64,000 bases of DNA, taken from contig NZ_LAHO01000001.1 of NCBI RefSeq assembly GCF_000987775.1, positions 310,001 to 374,000 of the forward strand. The letters run 5' to 3'. Origin of the DNA: Arsukibacterium ikkense. Lineage in GTDB: Bacteria; Pseudomonadota; Gammaproteobacteria; Enterobacterales; Alteromonadaceae. Numbering within the stretch: position 1 is the first letter of the stretch; each line of letters opens with the position of its first letter. The notes under the pieces were generated by a model, which saw only the letters and a list, made by a program, of their open reading frames with translations, was not told the origin of the DNA and made no database searches. Shown here one piece after another: positions 10,261-19,275 of this stretch. Made by a program: the position numbers and the translations under genes.

Positions 10261-13023
10261 TTAATAACGCTGACGTACATAACTGACCACATCCTGATAC
10301 TTCTCTTGCATTACCCGCACATACTCATTGATTACAGACCAGTCACTGTTTTCAGCAGCTTGTTCCAGCTTTAACGCTTCAGCTGCCAAGCTGACCGCAC
10401 CGACACTTTTGGCCACCGATTTAAACTGATGGGCAATAGCCCGGGCGCCACTGCGGTTCTGGGCCTTAGCTTGCGTGGTCAAATCGGTTAGCAATTCTTT
10501 GGCATGTTTGACAAAGTAATTCAGATACTCTTCATGCTTTGCCGGATCATTGCCAAGGAAGTTGGCAATGGTGGTAAAACAAATGGGCGAGGGTTGTTGC
10601 GCCGGCTCTGCATTATTGCCTGCCGTACCTTTTGTGCTGGCTTCGACCAACGGTAGCCAGCGCTTAAGCATAGTTTCAAGCGTCACCAGCTCTAACGGCT
10701 TGGTTATGTAGCCATCCATGCCGATACTGATACACTTTTGCTCCTCGCCTTTTAAGGCATTAGCGGTAACGGCAACAATCCGGCTGAAATTGGTGTCATC
10801 CTGGCGGTTTAAGCTCTCTTTGCGAATGGCGATAGCTAAATCATACCCGCTCATATTTGGCATATGTAAGTCGGTCAGCACCAGTGGATAGTGATAACGG
10901 CGCCACATATCCAGCGCAATAGCTCCATCATCTGCTACTTCAACCGCATAACCCAGCGCATTCAGTTGCTCTACGATAACCCGTTGGTTCATCATATTGT
11001 CTTCAGCCAGTAAGATCAGCTGACGATTGCGCTTGGCTGTCTCAATATCCGGTGCGCCTTTACTCAGGTTGAGGTGAGAGGTTTGCTGCGGCTTGGGTTT
11101 CTCTTTGCGCTTAGCCGCTACTAAAATGGCGTCATATAAGTGGCTGCGGCAAATGGGTGAGCTGTGCAGATAGTACAGCCGGTCATTGCTATGTTCCGAT
11201 AGTTCCACCTGGTTGGTGATCACAATAAATTGCACCCGTTCCAGTTCAGGAACCTGTTGCAGTTGCTTAATTTGCTCGGCTGATATTTGCTCATAAGTGG
11301 CATCAAGCACCCATACGGCTGCCTGCTTCGGCGGTAACGGCTTTTGTTGGCGGGCGCGTTGCTGCAGCGCTTCAAAACTGTTCACTACATCCAGCTCAGC
11401 CCTGGCGTGCCGGAAATAGTGACTCAAATGATCCTGGTTATCACTATCCTGAGTAAATAAACAGATATGGATATCGCGCAACAGTTCGCTGCTGACGTAG
11501 TCAATTTCGTCAGAACGGCGCATCGGGATCCGTACTTTAAACTCAGTGCCTTTGCCCACTTCGCTTTGCACGTCAATATCACCGTACATCAGGGAAGTTA
11601 GTCGCTGGCAAATCGATAAACCCAAACCTGTGCCACCAAATTTGCGGGTAATCGAGCCTTCTGCCTGATTAAACGGATGAAATACATAATTGATTTGGCG
11701 CTGAGTCATGCCGCGACCGTTGTCAATGACACTGAACTGGATCTGGCTGAACTCCATATTCTCTTCCAGTAGATCAGCGCGGATCACCACTACGCCCGTT
11801 TTCAGCGGGGTAGTTTCGGTAAATTTAATGGCATTGCCCGCCAGATTATACAAAATTTGCCGTAACCGCACCGGATCGCCAAATAAACCATTGGGGATTT
11901 TCGGATCGATATACAGTTTTAAATCAATTTGCCGCTGATACGCCACTGACACTAAAATACGGCCAACTGCTTCGATAATATCAACCAGCGATACCGGAAT
12001 ATTTTCCAGCTCCAGTTTGCCGGCTTCTATTTTAGAGAAATCCAGAATATCGTCCAGAATACGCAACAACGAGAATGACGACTCGCGGATGGTATCGGTC
12101 ATCCGGAATTGCGAGGTTGATAACTGGGTTTTTCTGAGTAAATCGATAGTGCCAATGATGCCATTCATCGGTGTGCGAATTTCATGGCTCATGGTTGCCA
12201 AAAAGGTAGATTTGGCCTCATTGGCGCGTTCTGCGGTAAGTTTTGCCGTTTCCAGCGCATCAGTGCGCTCTTTAATCCGGGTATCAACTTCCTGTTTTAA
12301 CTGCGCAATATCGGTTTCTGAGGTTTTAAGAGCTAATTGGCCTTGCTCAATGCGCCGAAACAGTTGGTTAATGTAACTGCCTAACACACCAAAGCCATCG
12401 TGGGCATGGCTCTCAACACTGCCATCAAACTGGCTTTTGTCCAGGGCGGTTTTGGTGTTACTGATCAGTGGCATTAATTTACGGTTGAAATACACCGAAA
12501 TGGTATAAGCAAAGCTTAAACTCAGTAAAATAGCTGCAATAGCGCTTAACAGGAAAGCCAGCAATATGGGTAACTGACTGGTGGGCTGAATATACTGAAC
12601 GTGGATCAGTAAGGTGTTGCTATTACTATTAACCAGGCGGCTGACAACTAAAAAGTTGCCCAGGCGGCGTTCCTGATTAAGCAGTTCGGGTTGTGGTACA
12701 AAGTTAGCCAGATTGACGGTGTTAGCAACCAGTTCAAGTTGTTGATTGGTCTGGCGGTATAGGTATAGTGCCCGGTTGCTATCGGCATTGCGCGCTTGTA
12801 GCAGCAACTGCTCAGCAGTGTTGAGGTTGTCACTACGAAGTGGCGCACTTAAGGCGCTGGCTAATATAGTGGTTTCAGCCGTTAAACGGGCCAGCTGATT
12901 AGCATCTTTATTTTGTTCGGGCAGCGTAAACAAGGTAAACAGCGCTGCTTGCAACAACAGAATAATAACGGCCAGTAGTGTCAGGCGACGAAACATCGGT
13001 TTGGTATAAGAGGTTTTTTCCAT
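10261..13023 (-). CDS. Hybrid sensor histidine kinase (HisKA-HATPase-REC-Hpt)
   Basis: A 920-residue membrane kinase of BarA-like architecture. Transmembrane helices lie at about 13-33 and 152-176 and flank a periplasmic sensor domain. A linker and coiled coil follow, then HisKA with the phospho-histidine H280 (ATMSHEIRTPMNG), and an ATPase domain (NAIKFTE, GGTGLGLSICQRL). Next come a degenerate receiver-like segment, a true receiver (LLAEDNMMNQ, acceptor Asp in LVLTDLHMPNMSGYD) and a C-terminal Hpt domain with H865 in AIAHQFKSVAKS. This predicts a four-step phosphorelay. No output regulator is adjacent. The length is near that of BarA, but the sequence is too different to assign orthology. 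Confidence 0.92.
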   Translation of the reverse strand: MEKTSYTKPMFRRLTLLAVIILLLQAALFTLFTLPEQNKDANQLARLTAETTILASALSAPLRSDNLNTAEQLLLQARNADSNRALYLYRQTNQQLELVANTVNLANFVPQPELLNQERRLGNFLVVSRLVNSNSNTLLIHVQYIQPTSQLPILLAFLLSAIAAILLSLSFAYTISVYFNRKLMPLISNTKTALDKSQFDGSVESHAHDGFGVLGSYINQLFRRIEQGQLALKTSETDIAQLKQEVDTRIKERTDALETAKLTAERANEAKSTFLATMSHEIRTPMNGIIGTIDLLRKTQLSTSQFRMTDTIRESSFSLLRILDDILDFSKIEAGKLELENIPVSLVDIIEAVGRILVSVAYQRQIDLKLYIDPKIPNGLFGDPVRLRQILYNLAGNAIKFTETTPLKTGVVVIRADLLEENMEFSQIQFSVIDNGRGMTQRQINYVFHPFNQAEGSITRKFGGTGLGLSICQRLTSLMYGDIDVQSEVGKGTEFKVRIPMRRSDEIDYVSSELLRDIHICLFTQDSDNQDHLSHYFRHARAELDVVNSFEALQQRARQQKPLPPKQAAVWVLDATYEQISAEQIKQLQQVPELERVQFIVITNQVELSEHSNDRLYYLHSSPICRSHLYDAILVAAKRKEKPKPQQTSHLNLSKGAPDIETAKRNRQLILLAEDNMMNQRVIVEQLNALGYAVEVADDGAIALDMWRRYHYPLVLTDLHMPNMSGYDLAIAIRKESLNRQDDTNFSRIVAVTANALKGEEQKCISIGMDGYITKPLELVTLETMLKRWLPLVEASTKGTAGNNAEPAQQPSPICFTTIANFLGNDPAKHEEYLNYFVKHAKELLTDLTTQAKAQNRSGARAIAHQFKSVAKSVGAVSLAAEALKLEQAAENSDWSVINEYVRVMQEKYQDVVSYVRQRY

Positions 13024-13182
13024 CAGCTGTCCATTTAAATGCGTTGTACGGCATGCCGCTTAACTGAGTATAGTGTAACAAGTTTTTTGAAGCTGGCGCA
13101 GTGTTAATTTTTACAGTTGGCCAGCAAAACAGCTGGCATTGGTTAATCCCTAGCCGGTCGCAAGGCTTTTATAAAAAATCTG

Positions 13183-13211
13183 TTGACTTAGCTTGGCAAA
13201 ATCCGTTTAAT
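13183..13211 (+). promoter_or_regulatory. Sigma-70 promoter of the tRNA-Phe pair
   Basis: A -35 TTGACT (13183-13188) and a -10 TTTAAT (13206-13211) are separated by exactly 17 bases. A GC-rich stretch, ACGACCCGC, follows the -10. Such discriminators are typical of stable RNA promoters under stringent (ppGpp) control; that regulation is inferred. The predicted start is only a few bases before the first tRNA. Confidence 0.75.
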
Positions 13212-13223
13212 ACGACCCGCATT

Positions 13224-13299
13224 GCCCAGATAGCTCAGTCGGTAGAGCAGCGGATTGAAAATCCGCGTGTCGGTGGTTCGATTCCGCCTCTGGGCACCA
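13224..13299 (+). tRNA. tRNA-Phe (GAA), copy 1
   Basis: A 76-nt tRNA with encoded CCA. The acceptor arms GCCCAGA and TCTGGGC pair; the D arm AGCTCAGTCGGTAGAGC and the T loop GGTTCGATTCC are canonical. The anticodon loop TTGAAAA has anticodon GAA, for phenylalanine. Confidence 0.97.
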
Positions 13300-13362
13300 A
13301 CTTTTGGTGTCTTGTTCAGTTAACTGCCAACAGCAGAATAATTTTACCAGCACAACGTTTAT

Positions 13363-13438
13363 GCCCAGATAGCTCAGTCGGTAGAGCAGCGGATTGAAAA
13401 TCCGCGTGTCGGTGGTTCGATTCCGCCTCTGGGCACCA
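13363..13438 (+). tRNA. tRNA-Phe (GAA), copy 2
   Basis: Identical over all 76 nt to the copy 139 bases upstream, with encoded CCA and anticodon GAA. It probably shares the upstream promoter, because no good promoter lies in the short spacer and a terminator follows directly. Confidence 0.97.
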
Positions 13439-13446
13439 TTAAAATA

Positions 13447-13473
13447 AAAACGCCAGCTTAATGCTGGCGTTTT
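13447..13473 (+). terminator. Terminator of the tRNA-Phe transcript
   Basis: The perfect 11-bp stem AAAACGCCAGC / GCTGGCGTTTT encloses a TTAAT loop, and a further T run follows after 13474. It begins 8 bases after the second tRNA. Confidence 0.9.
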
Positions 13474-13632
13474 GCTTTTTTGCAACATTTCGCCTTGAGT
13501 CTACATAAATTTCAGTTGGTTGAAATAGGCAGCAGCACTGATCTTTGTTAAGCTCAGTTGCAGTATGATCAACCCTGCCACAACCTATTGCAAAACCGTG
13601 TCTAAAAACTATAACTACGGAGTTTACTTTTA

Positions 13633-15795
13633 ATGAAATACGCTATTACCCTGTTAGCGGCTGCCATGCTAAGCGCATGCGGTGGCGCTAAACAAGATGT
13701 CACGACCAGCCAGGATGTTACCTTGAGCACTGAACAACGCCAGCAACTAACGTACCCGGCTACCCGCCAGGGTGACACTATAGATAGCTATTTTGGTAAC
13801 AGCGTGGCTGATCCTTATCGTTGGCTGGAAGATGATCGCAGCAGCGAAACCGAAGCCTGGGTAAAAGCGCAGAACAAGGTCACCTTCTCTTACCTCAACC
13901 AAATTCCGTTTCGGGATGAGGTTCGTGCTAAGTTGGAAAAATCATGGAATTTTGAACGGGTAGGCGCGCCCTTTAAAGAGGGAGACTATCACTATTTTTA
14001 CAAAAATGATGGTTTGCAAAATCAGTTTGTGTTGTATCGGCAAAAGGATGGTGCTGAGGCGGAAGTATTTTTAGACCCAAACACCTTTAGTGCAGATGGC
14101 ACTACGTCACTGGCTGACATTAAGTTTTCACGTGATGGCAGCCTGGCTGCCTACGCCATTTCTGAGGGTGGCAGCGACTGGCGTAAAATTATCATTATTG
14201 ATGCGCTGACTAAACAGCAGTTAGAGCCCACCTTAGTTGATATTAAATTCAGCGGTATTGCCTGGGTAGGCAATGATGGTTTCTTTTATTCCAGCTATGA
14301 CAAGCCAGTGGGCAGTGAACTGTCGGCCATGACCGATCAGCACAAGCTTTATTATCATAAACTGGGTACTGCGCAAAGCGACGATAAAGTGGTGTTTGGT
14401 GGTGTTGCCGAGCAGAAACATCGTTATGTTGGTGCCTCAGTTACCGAAGATGACCGTTATCTGCTGGTTTCAGCTGCGGTATCTACTTCCGGCAATAAAC
14501 TGTTTTTGAAAGACTTAACCAAAGAGAATAGCCAGTTTTTGACTATTTTGGATCATACTGATTCTGATACCAATTTATTGGATAACGACGGTGATAAGTT
14601 ATTTCTGGTTACCAACTTAAATGCCCCAAACCGCAAAGTGGTGGTGACCTCTGCCGCTAAGCCTACACCCGATAACTGGCAGGAACTTATTCCGGAAACT
14701 GACAACGTGCTGCGGATCAGCAAAGGTGCCGGTTACTTATTTGCCAATTATATGGTTGATGCGATTGCCAAGGTAAAACAATACGATTACAGCGGTAAAC
14801 ATATCCGGGATATCGGGCTGCCAGGTGTCGGCAGTGCCGGTGGTTTTAGCGGTAAAAAAGACGCAGACACGCTGTACTACTCGTTTGCCAATTACACTAC
14901 ACCCAGCAGTATTTACGCCTTAGCGCCAACTAGCGGCGAGTCTGAATTATATAACTCGCCTAAAATAGAGTTTAACCCGGAAAACTTTACCTCAGAGCAG
15001 GTATTTTACACCTCAAAAGATGGCACTAAAGTGCCGATGATTATCAGCTATAAAAAAGGCCTGCAGCAAGACGGCAGCAACCCTACCATCTTATATGGTT
15101 ATGGTGGTTTTAACGTTAGCCTGACGCCGTCATTTAGTGTTGCTAATGCGGTGTGGATGGAAATGGGAGGCATTTATGCGGTTGCCAACCTGCGCGGCGG
15201 TGGCGAATACGGTAAAGCCTGGCATACTGCCGGTATTCAGTTACAAAAACAAAATGTGTTTGATGACTTTATTGCTGCAGCGGAGTATTTGCAGCAACAA
15301 AAGTACACGTCTGCCAACAAACTAGCGCTGCGCGGTGGCTCTAATGGTGGTTTGCTGGTAGGCGCAGTGATGACCCAGCGGCCTGAGCTGTTTAAAGTAG
15401 CGCTGCCCGCAGTGGGCGTGCTGGATATGCTGCGTTACCATACGTTTACAGCCGGTGCAGGGTGGGCCTATGACTACGGCACGGCTGAACAGTCTGCTGA
15501 AATGTTTCAGTATTTAAAAGAGTATTCGCCACTACATAACGTGCAGCAGGGTGTGGTGTATCCTGCAACTATGGTAACAACGGCCGATCACGATGATCGG
15601 GTGGTACCTGCCCATTCCTTTAAATTTGCCGCTGAATTACAAACCAAGGCGGCGCCAGCTAACCCACAGCTGATCAGGATTGACGTGAATGCCGGCCATG
15701 GTGCGGGCATGCCGGTATCCATGGTGATTGATCAGGCGGCTGATATTTTCAGCTTCACCCTCTACAACATGGGCTATCAGCAACTGCCACAGTAA
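13633..15795 (+). CDS. Prolyl oligopeptidase family (S9A) serine peptidase, lipoprotein
   Basis: Prolyl oligopeptidases cleave short peptides after proline. The 720-residue product starts with a lipoprotein signal ending LSAC (Cys16), so it is likely tethered to a membrane facing the periplasm. A beta-propeller N-terminal region precedes the alpha/beta-hydrolase domain. The catalytic Ser is S570 in [10 protein letters not shown], the Asp is in [16 protein letters not shown] (D654/D655) and the His is H689 in NAGHGAG. The [12 protein letters not shown] segment is typical of S9A enzymes. It stands alone, with terminators on both sides. Confidence 0.94.
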   Translation: MKYAITLLAAAMLSACGGAKQDVTTSQDVTLSTEQRQQLTYPATRQGDTIDSYFGNSVADPYRWLEDDRSSETEAWVKAQNKVTFSYLNQIPFRDEVRAKLEKSWNFERVGAPFKEGDYHYFYKNDGLQNQFVLYRQKDGAEAEVFLDPNTFSADGTTSLADIKFSRDGSLAAYAISEGGSDWRKIIIIDALTKQQLEPTLVDIKFSGIAWVGNDGFFYSSYDKPVGSELSAMTDQHKLYYHKLGTAQSDDKVVFGGVAEQKHRYVGASVTEDDRYLLVSAAVSTSGNKLFLKDLTKENSQFLTILDHTDSDTNLLDNDGDKLFLVTNLNAPNRKVVVTSAAKPTPDNWQELIPETDNVLRISKGAGYLFANYMVDAIAKVKQYDYSGKHIRDIGLPGVGSAGGFSGKKDADTLYYSFANYTTPSSIYALAPTSGESELYNSPKIEFNPENFTSEQVFYTSKDGTKVPMIISYKKGLQQDGSNPTILYGYGGFNVSLTPSFSVANAVWMEMGGIYAVANLRGGGEYGKAWHTAGIQLQKQNVFDDFIAAAEYLQQQKYTSANKLALRGGSNGGLLVGAVMTQRPELFKVALPAVGVLDMLRYHTFTAGAGWAYDYGTAEQSAEMFQYLKEYSPLHNVQQGVVYPATMVTTADHDDRVVPAHSFKFAAELQTKAAPANPQLIRIDVNAGHGAGMPVSMVIDQAADIFSFTLYNMGYQQLPQ

Positions 15796-15815
15796 AGCTG
15801 ATATCAGAACAGAGC

Positions 15816-15842
15816 AAAAACGGCGCAGATTGCGCCGTTTTT
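15816..15842 (+). terminator. Terminator after the prolyl oligopeptidase
   Basis: A perfect 12-bp stem (core CGGCGCA / TGCGCCG) with a 3-base loop at 15828-15830, a leading A run and a trailing T run, 20 bases after the stop codon. Confidence 0.87.
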
Positions 15843-15993
15843 GTTTGAAGACTTTCAAACGCTAACGCTTGATAAAAGCGGCAACAAGCGCCAAAGTATC
15901 AGTTAAACTTGTAAAACGTTGGGGGGCATATTAAAGTGCGTGCCCTTTTATTTTTCTGGTTCTGAGTAGCGGGCGTTATCGTTCGTGGTTTTC

Positions 15994-16014
15994 AGCATCG
16001 GCTAATGCTTTTTT
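15994..16014 (+). promoter_or_regulatory. Possible attenuator hairpin before deoB
   Basis: A short stem, AGCAT (15994-15998) with ATGCT (16005-16009), runs into TTTTTT just ahead of the deoB ribosome site at 16021. The 5-bp stem is weak, so this is only a candidate. No known riboswitch fold was recognised in the 150 bases before it. Confidence 0.3.
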
Positions 16015-16031
16015 GTTGTGGGAGCCACATT

Positions 16032-17240
16032 ATGGCTAAAGCAGTAATTCTGGTTCTGGATAGTTTTGGTATCGGCAGCACGCCTGATGCAGAGCGCTTT
16101 GGTGATGTTGGCGCTAACACATTTGGTAGCATTGCCCGTGAATTTGTGAAACAAAAAGGCCGCCAGTTGGTGTTACCTAATCTGGCACGGTTGGGTCTGG
16201 TAAAGGCGGCAACGGCGGCAGCCGGCAAAGCCCCTGCCGTGGCCGATAGTGCAGAGCCGATTGGAGCCTATGGTTATGCCCGAGAGCTTAGCAGCGGTAA
16301 AGATACCCCCAGTGGCCATTGGGAAATGGCCGGCGTACCGGTTTTGTTTGATTGGGGCTATTTTGAACAAAAAACAGACAGCTTTCCAGCAGAGTTGATT
16401 ACTGAATTATGCCAGCGCACCGGGGTGCCGGGCATTTTGGGTAATTGCCATGCCTCGGGTACCGATATTCTGGTAAAACTGGGCGATGAACATATTAAAA
16501 GTGGTATGCCGATTTGCTATACCTCGGCCGACAGCGTGTTTCAGGTTGCGGCCCATGAACAGCATTTTGGCCTGGAAAAGCTGCTGAGCTTTTGCCAGGT
16601 GGCCCGCGAATTACTGGATGACTACAACATTGGCCGGGTCATAGCGCGACCATTTCAGGGTGATAGCCCGGACAACTATGCCAGAACCGGCAATCGCCGC
16701 GATTACTCGGTGCTACCGCCGGCACCCACTGTGCTGGATAAGTTAACTGCTGTAGGGGGCAAGGTTATCAGCATTGGTAAAATTGCCGATATCTACGCCC
16801 ATCAGGGCATAACTGAAAATATCAAAGCCACCGGTTTAGCGGCACTGATTGACACCACGATAACCCAGATGGCAACACAGCCGGATCGTAGCCTGGTGTT
16901 TACCAATCTGGTTGATTTTGATCAGAATTATGGCCATCGCCGTGATGTGATTGGCTATGGCGAGGCACTGGAATACTTTGACAGCCGCTTACCAGAAATC
17001 ATTAATGCCTGTAGTAGCGACACCTTACTATTGCTGACAGCAGACCATGGCTGTGACCCGACCTGGCCAGGTACTGAGCATACCCGCGAGTATATCCCGG
17101 TGCTGGCCTACCAGCCCGGTTTAGCCAGCACTGATTTAGGCGAGCGGATGAGCTTTGCTGATATCGGCCAGACCCTGGCAGATTATTTTAAGCTGGACGC
17201 CATGGCGCACGGCGAATCTTTTATTACTAAATTACATTAA
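16032..17240 (+). CDS. deoB: Phosphopentomutase
   Basis: DeoB interconverts ribose (or deoxyribose) 1- and 5-phosphate, linking nucleoside breakdown to the pentose phosphate pathway. The 402-residue protein begins [19 protein letters not shown]. It has the alkaline-phosphatase-fold metal sites in [28 protein letters not shown] and [20 protein letters not shown] chose ATG 16032, with GGAG 7 bases upstream. It is the first gene of a four-gene purine-salvage run, 9 bases before deoD. Confidence 0.97.
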   Translation: MAKAVILVLDSFGIGSTPDAERFGDVGANTFGSIAREFVKQKGRQLVLPNLARLGLVKAATAAAGKAPAVADSAEPIGAYGYARELSSGKDTPSGHWEMAGVPVLFDWGYFEQKTDSFPAELITELCQRTGVPGILGNCHASGTDILVKLGDEHIKSGMPICYTSADSVFQVAAHEQHFGLEKLLSFCQVARELLDDYNIGRVIARPFQGDSPDNYARTGNRRDYSVLPPAPTVLDKLTAVGGKVISIGKIADIYAHQGITENIKATGLAALIDTTITQMATQPDRSLVFTNLVDFDQNYGHRRDVIGYGEALEYFDSRLPEIINACSSDTLLLLTADHGCDPTWPGTEHTREYIPVLAYQPGLASTDLGERMSFADIGQTLADYFKLDAMAHGESFITKLH

Positions 17241-17249
17241 GAGAGATTT

Positions 17250-17951
17250 ATGGCTACTCCTCATATTAACGCTGCTGACAATGCCTTTGCCCAGACGGTA
17301 CTGATGCCCGGCGATCCGCTGCGGGCCAAGCATATCGCCGAAACCTTTTTAACCGACGCGGTGTGTGTCAATACAGTGCGCAATATGTTTGGCTATACCG
17401 GCAGCTATCAGGGCAAGCCCGTTAGTGTGCTGGGTTCTGGTATGGGCGTTCCGTCCATGTCGCTGTATGCCACTGAGCTGGCAAAATTTTATGGTGTGAA
17501 GAATATTATCCGGATAGGCTCTTGTGGCGCCTTGCCGTTAGCGGTAAAAGTGCGCGATGTGGTGATTGCGATGGGTGCCAGCACCGACTCTAATGTCAAC
17601 CGCAACCGCTTAGCCGGCATGGATTTTGCCGCTATCGCCAGCTACGACTTACTGGAAAAAGCCGTGCATGCTGCGCGCGCAAAGCAGATTAACGTTAAAG
17701 TAGGCAATGTCTTTACCTCTGATTTATTTTATAACCCCAGTGAAACTCTGTTCGATACGTTGGAAAAATACGGCGTACTGGCAGTGGAAATGGAAGCGGC
17801 GGGTTTATATGGGGTGGCGGCTGAATATGGCATCAACGCTTTGGCCATTTTAACGGTGAGTGATCATATCCGTACCGGCGAAGCACTGGATGCAGATTTA
17901 CGCCAGACCAGCTTTAACGAGATGGTTGAAATTGCTTTATCAATAATTTAA
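17250..17951 (+). CDS. deoD: Purine nucleoside phosphorylase
   Basis: DeoD splits purine (deoxy)ribonucleosides with phosphate into a free base and (deoxy)ribose 1-phosphate, the substrate of DeoB. The 233-residue length is that of the hexameric bacterial type. Visible motifs include [42 protein letters not shown] and [16 protein letters not shown], and the catalytic Asp is in [10 protein letters not shown]. It lies between deoB and gpt on the same transcript. Confidence 0.97.
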   Translation: MATPHINAADNAFAQTVLMPGDPLRAKHIAETFLTDAVCVNTVRNMFGYTGSYQGKPVSVLGSGMGVPSMSLYATELAKFYGVKNIIRIGSCGALPLAVKVRDVVIAMGASTDSNVNRNRLAGMDFAAIASYDLLEKAVHAARAKQINVKVGNVFTSDLFYNPSETLFDTLEKYGVLAVEMEAAGLYGVAAEYGINALAILTVSDHIRTGEALDADLRQTSFNEMVEIALSII

Positions 17952-17969
17952 CGACTGTCCGGAAAAAGT

Positions 17970-18440
17970 ATGTCACTAACTACCAATAAAATGTTTTATG
18001 TATCCTGGGAAGCCTTCCATCGCGCGACAAAAGAATTGGCGCATCAGCTATTGGGCCGTGACTTTACTGCCATAGTGGCGGTTAGCCGCGGGGGCCTGGT
18101 ACCGGCCGCTATTTTGGCGCGTGAGCTGAATATCCGGGTGATAGACAGTATTTGTGTCGCCAGTTACGAGCATGATAAGCAGGGCAGTTTGCGTATTTTA
18201 AAAGATGCCAGCCTGGAGGATAATGCCAAATTGCTGATTGTGGACGATTTAGTCGATACCGGAGAAACCGCCCGCGCGCTACGCGAGCATTTTCCACAGG
18301 CGTGTTTTGTCACCGTTTATGCCAAGCCACAAGGCAAGCCTTTGGTTGACCATTACGTGACCGACATTGAGCAGGATACCTGGATCCAGCTACCCTGGGA
18401 TATGGAGCTGGCGTACAGCAAACCCTTGGCGGAGCATTAA
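17970..18440 (+). CDS. gpt: Xanthine-guanine phosphoribosyltransferase
   Basis: Gpt converts xanthine, guanine and to a lesser extent hypoxanthine to their nucleotides using PRPP. The 156-residue protein matches E. coli Gpt in length and layout. It has AVSRGGLVPAAILARELNIR near the N-terminus, the PRPP loop LLIVDDLVDTGETARALR and the base-binding end DTWIQLPWDMELAYSKP. It follows deoD, so bases released by DeoD can be recaptured directly. Confidence 0.95.
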   Translation: MSLTTNKMFYVSWEAFHRATKELAHQLLGRDFTAIVAVSRGGLVPAAILARELNIRVIDSICVASYEHDKQGSLRILKDASLEDNAKLLIVDDLVDTGETARALREHFPQACFVTVYAKPQGKPLVDHYVTDIEQDTWIQLPWDMELAYSKPLAEH

Positions 18441-18444
18441 TTCT

Positions 18445-19014
18445 ATGGCAGCAGTACATCAGGTTACCATTGCCTTGCCCGACTGGATTAACGAGGTTGT
18501 CGACTGGCAAAAAACCTATGCCGATGATCAGCAAAAGATGGCACTGGCAGTAGAGCTGTCAAGGCAAAACGTGCTGCGCGGCACGGGTGGCCCTTTTGGT
18601 AGTGCTATCTTTGCTGCCGACAGCGGCAAGCTGATAAGTGTTGGCGTTAACCGGGTAATGCCAATGCACAACTCCAGTGCCCATGGTGAGATGGTGGCTA
18701 TTATGCTGGCAGAGCAGCGCATACAAAGCTTTAGCCTGGCCGCTGATGGCGTCAAGCGTGAGCTGTTTACCTCCTGTGAGCCCTGCGCCATGTGCTTAGG
18801 CGGCACCTTATGGAGTGGTGTAAAGCGGCTGGTTTGTGCCGCTACCGCTGAGGATGCCCGAGCCATCGGCTTTGACGAAGGCCCGGTAGAGGCCAGCAGC
18901 TATCAGTACTTAGCTGATGCCGGGGTAGAAGTAGTGCGGTTAGTACAGCGTGACGCTGCCGCCAAAGTATTAAATGATTATCTGAATCATGGCGGGACTA
19001 TTTATAACGGCTAG
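18445..19014 (+). CDS. Nucleoside/guanine deaminase-type cytidine deaminase-fold protein
   Basis: The 189-residue zinc deaminase has the H-A-E-type motif in NSSAHGEMVAIM and the zinc cysteines in SCEPCAMCLGG. GTGGPFGSAIFA is the substrate loop common to guanine deaminases of the CDA fold and TadA-like proteins. Guanine is the most plausible substrate, because the gene closes a deoB-deoD-gpt operon and the product, xanthine, is a Gpt substrate. The substrate is inferred, not shown. ATG 18445 has GGAG at 18431-18434. Confidence 0.82.
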   Translation: MAAVHQVTIALPDWINEVVDWQKTYADDQQKMALAVELSRQNVLRGTGGPFGSAIFAADSGKLISVGVNRVMPMHNSSAHGEMVAIMLAEQRIQSFSLAADGVKRELFTSCEPCAMCLGGTLWSGVKRLVCAATAEDARAIGFDEGPVEASSYQYLADAGVEVVRLVQRDAAAKVLNDYLNHGGTIYNG

Positions 19015-19217
19015 TTACAAAAGCTAGTTACAACGGCCAGCGCTTATACCTTACAGGGGGATTCATTCCAGCTCTATTGCTATCCCTATCCTTAAGCAAT
19101 ATCACTTCACGACTTCGGTACGCTAGCGCACCGGAGTCACGCTTTGCGCGATTAAATAGCTCTTGAATCCGGTATATCATTCACAGTTTTACCACTTTTT
19201 AAATGGCGCCGTAGTTT
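19015..19217. repeat. Intergenic structured region with nested inverted repeats
   Basis: It starts with a direct repeat of GCTAGTTACAA (about 19012-19032). An interrupted inverted repeat follows: TATACC and GGATTCA (19045-19050, 19059-19065) pair with TGAATCC and GGTATA (19164-19176). Inside it, GACTTCGGTACGC (19111-19123) and GCGCACCGGAGTC (19126-19138) form a near-perfect hairpin. No gene was seen. It marks the border between the purine operon and the accessory island. Confidence 0.55.
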
Positions 19218-19246
19218 TTGTACGGCAAGCTAAAATCTGTTATGCT
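19218..19246 (+). promoter_or_regulatory. Promoter of the ATPase-Toprim operon
   Basis: TTGTAC (19218-19223) and TATGCT (19241-19246) are spaced by 17 bases, a good sigma-70 match. The ribosome site AGGGG (19262-19266) and ATG 19276 follow. The pair therefore has its own promoter rather than depending on the purine operon. Confidence 0.65.
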
Positions 19247-19275
19247 CGTGCCACAACTGACAGGGGTAAGACACC

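Noticed and set aside
10261..13023. Naming the hybrid kinase barA
   Set aside because: The architecture and length match BarA, but sequence similarity is limited to the general kinase and receiver motifs.
13101..13397. A 98-codon frame through the tRNA-Phe genes
   Set aside because: It runs across the promoter and both tRNAs, so it is not a real gene.
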